From an uncultured Lentisphaerota bacterium (lineage in GTDB: Bacteria; Verrucomicrobiota; Kiritimatiellia; CAIQIC01), in assembly GCA_903896925.1 (NCBI GenBank), contig CAITZM010000146.1, forward strand, positions 1-49,435: DNA of 49,435 bases, in the 5' to 3' direction. Below are positions 1 to 8,539 of this stretch, in pieces. The notes beneath the pieces are model-generated. The model saw only the letters and a list, made by a program, of their open reading frames with translations, made no database searches and had not been told where the DNA came from. Made by a program: the position numbers and the translations under genes. Numbering within the stretch: position 1 is the stretch's first letter; the number at the start of each line of letters is the position of its first letter.

Positions 1-21
1 ATCAAATCAAGCCGAGGGCTG

Positions 22-210
22 ATGAGCGGCGGCCACGGCGTGGCCGCCCTATCCGGAAGCGGCGTTTGCCACGGCGCGTGGTGCGATGAGCGCCTGCTTG
101 TGGTGTGTTCGCACTATGGGGTTCGCGGGGTTGGAAAACCCCGCCCACAGAAGAACACTCTTCTGTAGCGGCGGCCTGTGGCCGCCGTCGACCGCCGTCG
201 GCGGGTAGCC
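22..210. repeat. GC-rich palindromes, no gene
   Basis: No gene is visible before the SGNH hydrolase stop codon at 280. The stretch holds three hairpin-type elements: a perfect 9-bp stem at 28-48 (GGCGGCCAC, 3-base loop), a GGGGTTGGAAAACCCC hairpin near 126-143, and a CTGTAGCGGCGGCCTGTGG unit near 173-192. The last two have relatives elsewhere in the window (45474 and 45641 for the second, 35109 for the third). Confidence 0.6.
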
Positions 211-279
211 GGCCGGTTCCTTGTTTGCCGGCCTGTTATGTCCTGACCCCGTTGCGCCCTGGCCGGGCCCCTGCGCAGC

Positions 280-1239
280 TCACGCCAGGGAACGCAGCAC
301 CTTGGCGAAGCGGTCGGCCACCTTCACAAAGCCGTCCGGGGTCGGATGCATTTCGTTCGCCCACGAGTCCTTGTACTGGTTGTTGGTCGTATCGTTGGAC
401 AGCGTTTTGCGGAGGTCCACATAGCGGACGTGCGCGAAGGGCGCCAGCGCGGCCACGCCCTTGATCATGGCGTTCAGCCGGTCGATCAGCGCCTTCGCGA
501 TCGCGATCCGCTCGGACAGCTGGTCGAAGCCCTTCTGCCGGAAACCCGGCTCCATCCACGGACCGGGCAGCAGGCCCCACCCACCCAGGAAGCCCCGGCC
601 GTCCGGGACCGGGTAGTCATAGCCGTGCAGCAGGATGGGCACCGCGTGCCCCGCCTGGCTCTTGCAGACGGCCGTGATCGCGTTGAGGATGGTCACATAG
701 GCGGAACGGATGCGCTCATCGATCACGCCCTTGACCACCGACTCGTTGAGGCCTCGCGCGGCGGATTGGCTGTGGTTGAGCAGCATGCCGAACTCGGTGC
801 CGGCCAGATCGTTCCCGCCGCCGGACAGCAGAATGGCTTTGGGCGCCGCGCCAGCCGCGAGGACTTTTTCGATGCGCCGCGTGAAGTCATCGAGTTGGCC
901 ATTCTCGTAGGCCATCTGCTCGATGGCATCGCCGGCGTGGGAGACCGACTCGACGCTATAGCCATGCTCGTCATCCAACGCCTTCAGGACATCATGCAGC
1001 GGATAGTCGAACCACGAATCGCCTTCCGCCACCAGCACGCCCGCGGTCCGCGATACCAGCGCGTCGGGCGGTTCCTCGCCGGCGAGCAGGAAGGCTTTGT
1101 TATGCAAGACCATCGGGTTCCGGTGTGTCTTGAGCACCTGCTGCCGCCGCCGCAACGCCTTGCGGCGCGCTTCCAACACCACACTGGCCTGATTCTCGCC
1201 CACCTTGAGCGCGCTGAGCGCTGATTTATCCATCGCCAT
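280..1239 (-). CDS. SGNH/GDSL-type hydrolase
   Basis: The 319-residue protein carries the SGNH hydrolase blocks in order. The GDSW nucleophile motif is at residues 73-76 (Ser75), HAGD at about 101-104, GGGND at about 140-144, and a terminal NEMHP motif puts the catalytic His near residue 298. Members of this superfamily hydrolyse esters or acetyl groups on lipids or glycans; the substrate cannot be read here. No signal peptide is seen, so it is probably cytoplasmic. The ATG at 1239 is chosen because AAGGAG lies six bases upstream; an in-frame start at 1278 would add 13 unconvincing residues. It has no operon partner, and repeat-rich DNA lies on both sides. Confidence 0.85.
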   Translation of the reverse strand: MAMDKSALSALKVGENQASVVLEARRKALRRRQQVLKTHRNPMVLHNKAFLLAGEEPPDALVSRTAGVLVAEGDSWFDYPLHDVLKALDDEHGYSVESVSHAGDAIEQMAYENGQLDDFTRRIEKVLAAGAAPKAILLSGGGNDLAGTEFGMLLNHSQSAARGLNESVVKGVIDERIRSAYVTILNAITAVCKSQAGHAVPILLHGYDYPVPDGRGFLGGWGLLPGPWMEPGFRQKGFDQLSERIAIAKALIDRLNAMIKGVAALAPFAHVRYVDLRKTLSNDTTNNQYKDSWANEMHPTPDGFVKVADRFAKVLRSLA

Positions 1240-1448
1240 GTTGCTCTCCTTGTTGGTTGTTTCCTCCCGCTGCTTCAACGAAAACCACCTGACAGAATAG
1301 CAACGGAGGCGGCGGATTCAAGCCGGAAAAGCCGCCGGAAAACGGCTCCCTCTGCAGCCTGTTTCGCAGGTCGATGGTCCGGACCAACGCGGCCGGATGC
1401 ACAGGCTGGATGCTGGTCCTGAAGCGGGCCCGATGAGGCGGGAAGAGA

Positions 1449-2670
1449 AAGCTGTTTATCCACAGATTTCACAGATGCCACAGATTCGGCGGACAAGCAA
1501 AACGGACGGCACAAAGGCAGAGGCGGAAATTTAGCCACGGATCAACACGGACTTTCACGGAAGACTGGAACGCCACATACGCCCACTTTGCGTGCTCTGC
1601 GTCCTTTGCGCGAGAGACTCCGATCTTTTCCGCGCCAAGCGCGCCAAGGCGCAAAGAAGAGGCGGAAATATTAGCCACGGATCAACACGGATTTGCATGG
1701 AGAGCAATCGAAACCCCAGCCGTGTAGCCGCGGATGTGAATCCGCGGATTACAAAGCAAGGAGAAGAAACTCATCCACAGATTTCGCAGATTTCACAGAT
1801 TCGGCGGACAAGCCAAGCGGACGACGGAAAGGCAGCAGAAGAGATCAACCGCCCCTTCGACCTCTCGACAGAGCTCGAGGCAGGCATGCTCAGGGCTGGC
1901 AAGACGCCAAGTTCGTCAGGAAAGAGATAGCCACGGATTTTTACGAGTGCCGGAACGCCACGCACGCCCACTTTGCGTTCTCTGCGTCCTTTGCGCGAGG
2001 GGCTTCGATCTTTTTCGCGCCAAGCACGCCAAGGCGCAAAGAAGAGGCGGAAATATTAGCCACGGATCAACACGGATTTGCAGGAAGCGCAACCGAAACA
2101 CCGGCCGGGTAGCCGCGGATGTGAAGCCGCGGATGTGAAGCCGCGGATTACAAAGCAGAAGAACTTCATTCACAGATTTCGCAGATTCCACAGATTAGAC
2201 GGGCAAGCCAAGCGGACGACGGAAAGGCAGCAGAAGAGTTCAACCGCCCCTTCGACCTCTCGACAGAGCTCGAGGCAGGCATGCTCAGGGCAGGCAAGGC
2301 GCCAAGTTCGCCAAGAAGCGTTAGCCACGGACCAACAGTGTCCGCGTTCTCACGAACGCGGCTACACGGAGCGGCGGCCTGCGATGCCCTCGGAATATCT
2401 TTGTTTCGCGACCCCCCTTATTCTCTTCTCTGACCTTGGCGACCTTGGCGTCATGCCTGCCCTGAGCATGTCGAAGGGGCGGTTAATTCGCCTTAAAATT
2501 GTGGATGATTTTTCTTCTCCGTGGTCATCCGTGCTTGCCACGGCGAAGCTCCAAGCGGTGTCGGGCAGTTTCGCGGCCTCTTTTCTTTTCCGACCTCTCC
2601 ACCTTGGCGACCTTGGCGTCTTGGCGGTTCATGCGCCTTAAATCTGTGGATGAACTTTCTGCTCCCGTTG
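1449..2670. repeat. Composite intergenic repeat block (tandem and inverted)
   Basis: No gene is supported between 1240 and 2728. The gap consists of degenerate short repeats: CACAGATTT-type 9-mers (1461-1487, 1774-1800, 2170-2196), AGCCACGGATCAACACGG (1533, 1673, 2058), a CTTTGCG/GCGCCAAGG segment, and a segment containing CAACCGCCCCTTCGACCTC. Two units of about 390 bp (roughly 1572-1957 and 1957-2320) are direct duplicates with an offset of 385-395. The CTTGGCGACCTTGGCGTC and rightward segments at about 2418-2500 and 2600-2655 are inverted relatives of the same material. A perfect CCGCGTTC/GAACGCGG hairpin lies at 2342-2361. Short open frames here change with the repeats and look non-coding. 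Confidence 0.85.
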
Positions 2671-2728
2671 CGCCGCAGGGTTGCACGGTCCGGCGCGGCC
2701 TGCTAGGGTTGCGCCAACGGAGAAACCT

Positions 2729-3133
2729 ATGAACAAAATCAAGCTGCTCTGCCTCGCGTTGGTCGTCGGTCTGTCGTTCGGTTGCGCCTGTCCCATGGCT
2801 CGCTACAATAAAGCCACGGCGTCCGGTCCCGTGCTGCGCCACGTGGTGATGTTCCAGTTCACCGCCAACACCACGCCCGAACAGGTCAAGGACATCGAGG
2901 CGGGCTTCCGTGCGCTGCCCACCAAGATCCCCGGCATCACCGGCTTCGAGTGGGGCACCAACATCAGCCCCGAGAACAAGAACCAGGGCCTGACGCACTG
3001 CTTCTTCCTGACCTTCGCCTCGCTGGCCGACCGCGACGCCTACCTGCCGCATCCCGCGCACAAGGCGTTCGGCGCGTCCCTCAAGGGCCACGTCGAAAAG
3101 GTCTGCGTCCTGGATTACTGGTCGCAGCCCTGA
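2729..3133 (+). CDS. Exported Dabb (stress-responsive alpha/beta barrel) protein
   Basis: This 134-residue protein starts with a short basic and hydrophobic signal (MNKIKLLCLALVVGLSFGC). The cysteine at its end suggests a lipoprotein, although the lipobox is not canonical. Residues of about 37-131 form a Dabb domain, with the typical opening LRHVVMFQF, the middle GITGFEWGTN, and the late HPAHKAF segment. Dabb proteins are small dimeric ferredoxin-like barrels; most have no assigned reaction. The ATG at 2729 is preferred because GGAGA lies just upstream; an earlier in-frame start at 2681 would bury the signal peptide. It stands alone, downstream of the large repeat block. Confidence 0.85.
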   Translation: MNKIKLLCLALVVGLSFGCACPMARYNKATASGPVLRHVVMFQFTANTTPEQVKDIEAGFRALPTKIPGITGFEWGTNISPENKNQGLTHCFFLTFASLADRDAYLPHPAHKAFGASLKGHVEKVCVLDYWSQP

Positions 3134-3207
3134 AGAGCCATGGTTGATGGATCCATGGAGTATGGGGAAATGGCAGACGGAAGCGCCTTACGCCCGCACC
3201 GAGGTCG

Positions 3208-3519
3208 ATGAGATTCTGCGCTAAAACAGGACAGATCGGTGCGGCCGTTTTATGGGCGGCTCTGGCTGTGCCGTCGGGTTTCTGCGCGGCGGAGGCCGCG
3301 CGCACGTTGACGATCGACTTCGGCCAGGAGCAGGGCCTGCCGTCCGACGCCAAGCTGCAGGTGCGTGTCCTGCCCGCGACCAACCTCGACACGCCCCTGA
3401 CCGCCGCGCACATCCCGCTGGCGACCGACTACACCACCGAGCCGCAACAGGGTGGGGTGTGCATCACCTTGTCTCGGGTGGAAGCCAATCAAGCGTATCA
3501 ATTGAAATTCTTGCGATAA
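3208..3519 (+). CDS. Small exported protein of unknown function
   Basis: The 103-residue frame begins with a plausible signal peptide (hydrophobic stretch at residues 10-27, cleavage near AAEA). It continues as a soluble beta-rich domain of about 70 residues (RTLTIDFGQ, LQVRVLP, ending AYQLKFLR). GAGG lies a few bases before the ATG. I do not recognise a family. The length and smooth composition favour a real gene, but it could also be the front of a larger gene cut short by the repeat DNA that begins at about 3530. Confidence 0.5.
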   Translation: MRFCAKTGQIGAAVLWAALAVPSGFCAAEAARTLTIDFGQEQGLPSDAKLQVRVLPATNLDTPLTAAHIPLATDYTTEPQQGGVCITLSRVEANQAYQLKFLR

Positions 3520-3564
3520 AAAAACAATCGGTAAAAGATGTGGGTCTGACCCTAACGACTTGTA

Positions 3565-3633
3565 TCAAAGTGTAGACCTAACCCCTCCGCCCTCCTTTTG
3601 CGCGAGGTAGTCAAATGTGTCAAAGTGTAGACC
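3565..3633. repeat. Short direct repeat TCAAAGTGTAGACC
   Basis: The 14-mer TCAAAGTGTAGACC occurs at 3565-3578 and again at 3620-3633. Each copy is followed by a C-rich run, and related text (GGGTCTGACCC) lies at 3543. The copies sit in the gap between two genes facing each other. Function unknown. Confidence 0.6.
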
Positions 3634-3701
3634 CCGCTTTCCGCGAACCCAAGTCCGTCAGGCTTGCTTGTTGACTTCGATTCATCCGGTAGTCAGAATT
3701 T

Positions 3702-4085
3702 TCATTGAATATCTACCCGCCAGATGAACTCCTCAGAGCATGGCCTTCGTGTTTTTCGAGTATGGCGACGAAGTTTTATGTCATCTCCGTCGAAGGCGAA
3801 GTCATATTCAATTCTCTCCTCAAACCATCGCAGGGCCTTCTCATTCCAGACGGGCCAGTTTGCACTTTTAACCTCGAACCCGATGTAAATCCTTCGGCGG
3901 TCCTCCGGCCAAGCTTGAAAAATATTATCATGGAGGTCGTACTTCCGGTCTTTGGACTCTTCGATCAAAAGCAGGTGGTCGTCGTATACATATAGCCGCA
4001 TCCCGCGAGGCCAATCATTGGTTTGTGGCAATTTAAGCGGCAAGGTTGGTTTCATTCCCGTGCGAGATATTTCCTTCTTTTTCAT
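3702..4085 (-). CDS. Hypothetical protein downstream of HNH nuclease
   Basis: This 127-residue soluble protein is not recognised. It is rich in charged and aromatic residues, with features such as DWPRGMRLYVYDDHLLLIEE and a WPEDRRRIYIGFEV segment that reads like a small beta-sheet domain, and a basic patch near the C-terminus (KLRRHTRKTRR). The ATG at 4085 has GGAG nine bases upstream; the earlier in-frame ATG at 4100 has none. It lies 80 bases after the HNH nuclease gene on the same strand, so the two may be co-transcribed. Whether it is a partner of the nuclease is a guess from position only. Confidence 0.6.
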   Translation of the reverse strand: MKKKEISRTGMKPTLPLKLPQTNDWPRGMRLYVYDDHLLLIEESKDRKYDLHDNIFQAWPEDRRRIYIGFEVKSANWPVWNEKALRWFEERIEYDFAFDGDDIKLRRHTRKTRRPCSEEFIWRVDIQ

Positions 4086-4165
4086 ACAGATGTACTCCAT
4101 GAGGAGGGGCTTTAGCTCGGGGGATAAATTGTGTGAGAGTGTTGACCTGCGCCTGATTGAGCCCT

Positions 4166-5080
4166 TCAGCCCCTATAAACATTATTGTTGTGCCACTCAA
4201 GAAACTCCGGCGATGGCCTGTCCGCCGGTTTGGCCGGAAGCCGAATGGGGTTGCCATGATGGCGGTAGTAGTCCTTCCCATTCTCGAACTCTGTCTTGAT
4301 TCTGCTGCTGACCTCAACATGCATCGTCGGCGTGATGGTGATGTAGCCCTTGTCAAACAGGGCATGCAAATCGCGCCGGAAAAGGATGCCATTATTGACG
4401 CGATGGAGGCCGCTCTCTGCATAAGGCTTGATGTGTGCCGCCTCCAGCGCTGGCAGCGTGCGTTCGCTTGTAACAGCACAACGCCGCTCGTACACGTCTG
4501 TAACCAGCACGCGGAATGAACCTTGGCCTAGGCGCGGATAAGTGAGCACAGGCTCTCCATATAGTGGCGTCTCTTCGCGGATCATCATAGGCGTAGCTGC
4601 TACCGATGTGTGCAGTTGATTCCAAAGTGAAAGGCCTGGTTCAACCGAGAGATCATAACCGCGACCCTGTACAATGTTGGCCTTCCAGTCCGACGGAACC
4701 GGAATCCATGATTGCCGAGGTAGGAAGAAAGGCTGCTCAAGCAAGATGCAACCAATCGTGTAGTCCTCCCCGCGAACCTCTGCCTGTCGACGATATTTGG
4801 CGACGCGAGTTCGCATCTCAGTGAGATTTTTCGCTCCGTTTGACAGATCAAAGGATTCCCAAGCAAGACTGATGGGCAGAAGGCTGGAGTGGGCGTAAAA
4901 CCCGCCACCGACGATAAAATCTTCCGGACTATGGAGTTTAAAGAGGAATAATTCACCTGGCTTGAGCGCCCTGAACAGTCTGTTACCGGAGGGTTGCCAA
5001 AAGTTCACTTCATCCAACTGCGGACGACTGCTCAGCAGGTTGAACCATTCCCGGTCAGTTATGCCGATAAAAGCTTTCAT
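4166..5080 (-). CDS. HNH endonuclease with N-terminal EVE/PUA-like domain
   Basis: The 304-residue protein has two parts. Residues of about 1-130 resemble the EVE/PUA-like modified-base reader of stand-alone restriction enzymes, with DEVNFWQPSG, FLFKLH, FIVGGGFYAH and SLAWESF. Residues of about 195-260 form an HNH nuclease: CAVTSERTLPALEAAHIKP supplies the first His, VNNGI the Asn, and RRDLHALFDKG the second His. By family knowledge, such proteins cut DNA carrying modified cytosine and need no partner methylase; none is seen nearby. The Met at 5080 (MKAFIGITD) matches the usual family start. In-frame starts at 5110 and 5122 (TTG) have no ribosome site. The flanking DNA is repeat-rich, consistent with a mobile defence gene. 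Confidence 0.8.
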   Translation of the reverse strand: MKAFIGITDREWFNLLSSRPQLDEVNFWQPSGNRLFRALKPGELFLFKLHSPEDFIVGGGFYAHSSLLPISLAWESFDLSNGAKNLTEMRTRVAKYRRQAEVRGEDYTIGCILLEQPFFLPRQSWIPVPSDWKANIVQGRGYDLSVEPGLSLWNQLHTSVAATPMMIREETPLYGEPVLTYPRLGQGSFRVLVTDVYERRCAVTSERTLPALEAAHIKPYAESGLHRVNNGILFRRDLHALFDKGYITITPTMHVEVSSRIKTEFENGKDYYRHHGNPIRLPAKPADRPSPEFLEWHNNNVYRG

Positions 5081-5320
5081 CTTCGCATGAATCCGCCCTG
5101 CGTCGTTCATTTTCAATCGCAACGAGAGGAACAGCGTAGCACCCGCGACTGAGCAGGTCTATACTTTCATACAACTGCGGGTATGGGGCTCAGAAAAGTA
5201 AGAACTCTGCCGGGATGGTTGCTGGTCTGAACTTTCAAGGCGCGGCTGGTGGCGTTGTGGGTTGACTGCACGGCCGGCCCGTCGTGCCCGCATGTGCCCG
5301 TGCACGGGGCCCCGGATGTG

Positions 5321-5562
5321 AAGAATTCACCACAGAGGACACAGAGGTCAGATGAGGGCACAGAGGGAAGCGAGAGTTCAGCCGAAACCTCTGAGAACCT
5401 CCGCTTACCTCTGCGACCTCTGTGGTTACTCCTGCTCTTCGCCGCGGACAGGAAGAATTCACCACTGAGGACACGGAGGTCAGATGAGGGCACTGAGGGC
5501 TGACGAGGGGCTGGATTTAAAGCTCTGAGAACCTCGGCTTACCTCTGCGACCTCTGTGGTTA
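5321..5562. repeat. Two nested inverted-repeat units (CACAGAGG family)
   Basis: No gene is supported between 5081 and 5559. Two units of about 110 bp (5321-5427 and 5453-5562, offset 132) each begin AAGAATTCACCAC and carry 9-mers of the CACAGAGGA type. Each ends with CTCTGCGACCTCTGTGGTT, the reverse complement of the start pattern. Each unit is therefore an imperfect inverted repeat, and the pair is a tandem duplication. The right end of unit 2 supplies the stop codon of the sialidase-like gene (5560-5562). Confidence 0.8.
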
Positions 5563-7296
5563 ATGCTGACCGGGCAGCGCTTGCGCGGCGGTCGGCGCCG
5601 GGAGCACGGTGACCAGGACCGCCGTGGCGGGGGCCTTGCCGGAGTAGAAGGAGAGGGCGTGTTGGCCTGAGAGCATGGTGGCGTTCACGTTGCCCGCATC
5701 GAACGTGGACGCGCTCCCGGTGGCCACCGCCTCGGACGCCGGCCACTGGAGCGGCTGGCCGAACACGCGGTCGGGCGCCACGACGCGCCGCCGCAGGACG
5801 CCGCCCGCGCCGCGCTGATAGTAATAGTTGCTCAGCAGGCCGGTGGCGGGGTCGAGGAGCAGGCTCGGCGTGGAGGCCATGACGTCGCCGATGTTGGTCG
5901 GCGCGCACGTCCACGTCTTGCCGTAGTCCGAGGAGACGAGCTGGAATTGGGCGCGCGTCGTGGAGGAGCCGCCCAGCTCCGTCCGGGCGATGGCGAGCAG
6001 CTTGCCGTCGCCGAGGTAGACCGCGGAGGGCTCCGTCGGCCACTGGGTCTTGGTCAGCCCGGACTCGATGGCGGTCTGGGTCCAGGTGACGCCGTTGTCG
6101 GAGCTGGTCACCGTGCCCCACGAGTGGCAGGGGCCGTCATCGCCGTAGTTGCCCGCGAACCACAGGGCGATGAGCCCGACCGTGGGGACCGCGAAGACGT
6201 CGGAGATCTGCACGGGGACCACGGCGAGCTGTGGCGTCGCCACGCGCGTGAAGGTCACCCCGTCGGTGGTGCGGTAGAGGTCGTGGAGGCAGTCCTTCCC
6301 GACGCGGCGCACCCACAGGAGCATCGCTCCCGAGGCATCCAGCCCCTTGCCGACGGGGACCTCGCCGTAGCCCGGCGTGTTGGCGACCACCGTTTCCGGC
6401 GTCCAGGTCCGGCCCTCGTCTGTGGAGGTGCGCGCGTACGTGGCGCGGGCGTCTTCGCCGATCGAGTGCGCCGAGCCCCGGCTGTACACGCAGACCAGCT
6501 TGTCCCCGAGGGCCTGCAGCATCGGCCACGAGTTGTAGCCGGGCACCGCCTGCACGACCCGGGGCTGCGCGGGGGCGTCCAGGGGCGTCACCTTGACCAG
6601 CGCCAGGCCCGTGGGGTGGGTGAAGGTGTCGGCGGGATCGGCCGGCTCCCGCTGCACGCGCACCCACAGGGGCGCATTGGGTTCCACGGCATAGTACGAC
6701 TCCAGGACGATGGTCCGGGCGCAGCAGGGGGCGGCGGGCAGGGCGGTGCGCACGGGGTGCCCCTGATAGTAACGGGCCGTGAACGGGGCGTGCTCCACAA
6801 GTTGCGACAGGTGGACCCGGTACACATCCTCACAGTTGGTGTTCGTGGACGCGTCCGTCGTGGTCACGACGATCTCGATTTTCACGGCGGCGCAGCCGCC
6901 GGGGAGGCCGGCCACGAGTCCGGCGACCGACTGCCCGACCGAGGAACCTGACAAGGACCACACCGGGACCTGCACGGAGCCGCTCGACACGAGCACGAGC
7001 GAAGGATGGCCTGTTGCGAGCGACAGGTTCTGGGCGGTCAGGCAGAGCGGGGCCGCCTCCCGCTGGCCGGGCAGCCGCGGATCAACCCCGCGCGCACCGT
7101 CCGCGACCAGCGCCTGCTGTGCTGCGCCGGGTGCGGGGACGGGGGCGTCCGCCCCGAAGCCGGCGACGGCGGAGGCCAGCAGCGTCAGGGCACCTCCGGC
7201 CACAGCATTGAGGAACGAGCCAGAAAGGGATGGGGCGCGTCCGCCGGTGGAACGCCGCGTTTCGACCGCAGGTTGGAGCTGAAAATGCATGCGCAC
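5560..7296 (-). CDS. Exported sialidase-like (Asp-box) protein
   Basis: The 578-residue protein has an N-terminal signal segment (hydrophobic residues of about 28-48, ending near AGFGADA). A variable region follows to about residue 230, then a beta-propeller region with Asp-box repeats of the S-x-D-x-G-x-T-W type: STDEGRTWT, SSDNGVTWT and SSDYGKTWT. Such six-bladed propellers occur in sialidases and other exo-glycosidases. The catalytic arginine triad cannot be placed confidently, so the substrate is unknown. The start is a GTG at 7296 or an ATG at 7290; neither has a ribosome site. The stop codon lies within a CACAGAGG-family repeat, so the C-terminus may have been altered by the repeat. Confidence 0.75.
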   Translation of the reverse strand: MRMHFQLQPAVETRRSTGGRAPSLSGSFLNAVAGGALTLLASAVAGFGADAPVPAPGAAQQALVADGARGVDPRLPGQREAAPLCLTAQNLSLATGHPSLVLVSSGSVQVPVWSLSGSSVGQSVAGLVAGLPGGCAAVKIEIVVTTTDASTNTNCEDVYRVHLSQLVEHAPFTARYYQGHPVRTALPAAPCCARTIVLESYYAVEPNAPLWVRVQREPADPADTFTHPTGLALVKVTPLDAPAQPRVVQAVPGYNSWPMLQALGDKLVCVYSRGSAHSIGEDARATYARTSTDEGRTWTPETVVANTPGYGEVPVGKGLDASGAMLLWVRRVGKDCLHDLYRTTDGVTFTRVATPQLAVVPVQISDVFAVPTVGLIALWFAGNYGDDGPCHSWGTVTSSDNGVTWTQTAIESGLTKTQWPTEPSAVYLGDGKLLAIARTELGGSSTTRAQFQLVSSDYGKTWTCAPTNIGDVMASTPSLLLDPATGLLSNYYYQRGAGGVLRRRVVAPDRVFGQPLQWPASEAVATGSASTFDAGNVNATMLSGQHALSFYSGKAPATAVLVTVLPAPTAAQALPGQH

Positions 7297-7405
7297 AGTT
7301 TTGCGCAGCGCACCGTGAAAGCAAGCTCTTTGAGCGTGCCTAGGCGCGCGGGCGTCACGCCAGTGCCCACGCGTTCACGCGCACGGTGCCAAGAAGAGAA
7401 GATCT

Positions 7406-7790
7406 CACCACAGAGGGCACAGAGGTCGGAGGAGGACGCAGAGGCAAGGCAACAGGTCAGGCGGAGGAAGAAATCTTTGCCACAAAAGTACCTGGCGCGG
7501 CTACGCCGCCGCCCGAAGCATAAGAGACGACAGAATCATTGATAGCAGAACCATTTCAAGAAGGTGTGAGCACTACGCTCGTTGGCGACCAAGCAGCCCA
7601 ATCTGCCTTTCGCCGCCTAATGATTCTGCCGTCAATGATTCTGTCGAAATCCTGGTAAATCGTCTGGAGAAAACGAATTTCCGATGGTTGGCGCTGCAAG
7701 GGCAGCAAAGGATGCTCTGTATTCTTTGCGTGCTCTCGTGGCTATTCCCCTCTGTGAACCTCCTCTTGCCTCTGTGACCTCTGTGGTTAC
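7406..7790. repeat. Inverted CACAGAGG repeats around an AGAATCATTGA inverted repeat
   Basis: The gap 7297-7847 has no convincing gene. CACCACAGAGGGCACAGAGG at 7406-7425 faces its inverted form CTCTGTGACCTCTGTGGTT ending near 7789. Between them, a 23-bp arm at 7528-7550 (CGACAGAATCATTGA start) is mirrored at 7624-7646 with two mismatches. The arrangement looks like one repeat family nested inside another. Confidence 0.75.
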
Positions 7791-7847
7791 ATCCTTCCGG
7801 TTCTTGCGGGGCCGCGTTTGCGCCAGAAATGAAGTGTGTTGTTCGGG

Positions 7848-8495
7848 TCACGCGGGCTGGCGACGGCGTTCGGAGCGCACGCGGTAGAGGCGCTCGGTGA
7901 AGCCGCCCTCGGTCTCAAAGGACCTGGCCAGCGCGGCGAGCTGGCGGTCGAGCAGATAGCAGCAGAGGTTGAGCAAAGACAGCGCGCCGTTGGCGGCCAG
8001 GACTGGGGGCAACACGGACGGACACGGACCCTCACGGACGGACACGGACGGGGCATGTTCCGGCTGCTGTCCGTGGGCGGCTGTGGGCGTCGGTGCTGGT
8101 CCGTGTTCCTCCGCCACCCAGACGCGGAACTCGGCGAGGGTGGCGCAGCGCTTGGCCTTGAAGCGCAGCAGCGCGGGGTGCTCCGGAGACCATTGGGGCA
8201 GTTCCCGCTGACGCAGGAAATCCTCGTAGTCGAGGCGCAGCTCTTCGAGGCTGGCGCGGGCGACGTTGGTCAGCTTGAGCTCCGTTTTCTTCGAGGTGCC
8301 GGAGGCCTTGCTGCCTTCGGCGATGTTCTGCACGCCGGAGCGCGCGGCCTGGACCATTTGATCATGTGTACGGCTGTGTTTATTGATGTAGTGGTCGCAG
8401 AACCGGACGGTGACATCGTAGATCAGCTGGCCGAGCTGAAAGGTTTTCAGCTGGCGATAGCCGCCGTGCAGGGGGAGCAGGGGCGTCGTGTTCAT
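7848..8495 (-). CDS. Four-helix bundle suffix-domain protein
   Basis: The 215-residue protein belongs to the four-helix bundle family related to proteins encoded in 23S rRNA intervening sequences, in the version with a C-terminal suffix domain. The N-terminal part shows GGYRQLKTFQLGQLIYDVT and the core MVQAARSGVQNIAEGSKASG followed by LTNVARASLEELRLDYEDF. The suffix (LSLLNLCCYLLDRQL and GGFTERLYRVR) is at residues of about 165-205. Between them, residues of about 130-162 are a low-complexity insert encoded by CGGACACGG-type DNA repeats at 8012-8052. The function of this family is unknown, though the helices suggest oligomers. The gene stands alone in repeat-rich DNA. Confidence 0.85.
   Translation of the reverse strand: MNTTPLLPLHGGYRQLKTFQLGQLIYDVTVRFCDHYINKHSRTHDQMVQAARSGVQNIAEGSKASGTSKKTELKLTNVARASLEELRLDYEDFLRQRELPQWSPEHPALLRFKAKRCATLAEFRVWVAEEHGPAPTPTAAHGQQPEHAPSVSVREGPCPSVLPPVLAANGALSLLNLCCYLLDRQLAALARSFETEGGFTERLYRVRSERRRQPA
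8012..8052. repeat. CGGACACGG tandem repeat inside a coding sequence
   Basis: Degenerate tandem units of the CGGACA/CGGACC type run across 8012-8052, inside the four-helix bundle gene. They encode the non-conserved linker (SVSVREGPCPSV) between its core and suffix domains. The same style of short degenerate repeat otherwise occurs only between genes in this window. Confidence 0.7.
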
Positions 8496-8539
8496 TATTA
8501 GGCAACGGGTGGGCTAGGGGGGGGCCCATAGCTGCGGCC

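Noticed and set aside
1449..2330. Possible CRISPR array
   Set aside because: Units are degenerate 9-mers and 18-mers without constant repeat length or unique spacers, and no cas gene is nearby.
1592..2641. Several open frames of 60-190 codons in the repeat block
   Set aside because: The translations repeat with the DNA units and shift frame between copies, so they follow the repeat rather than a protein.
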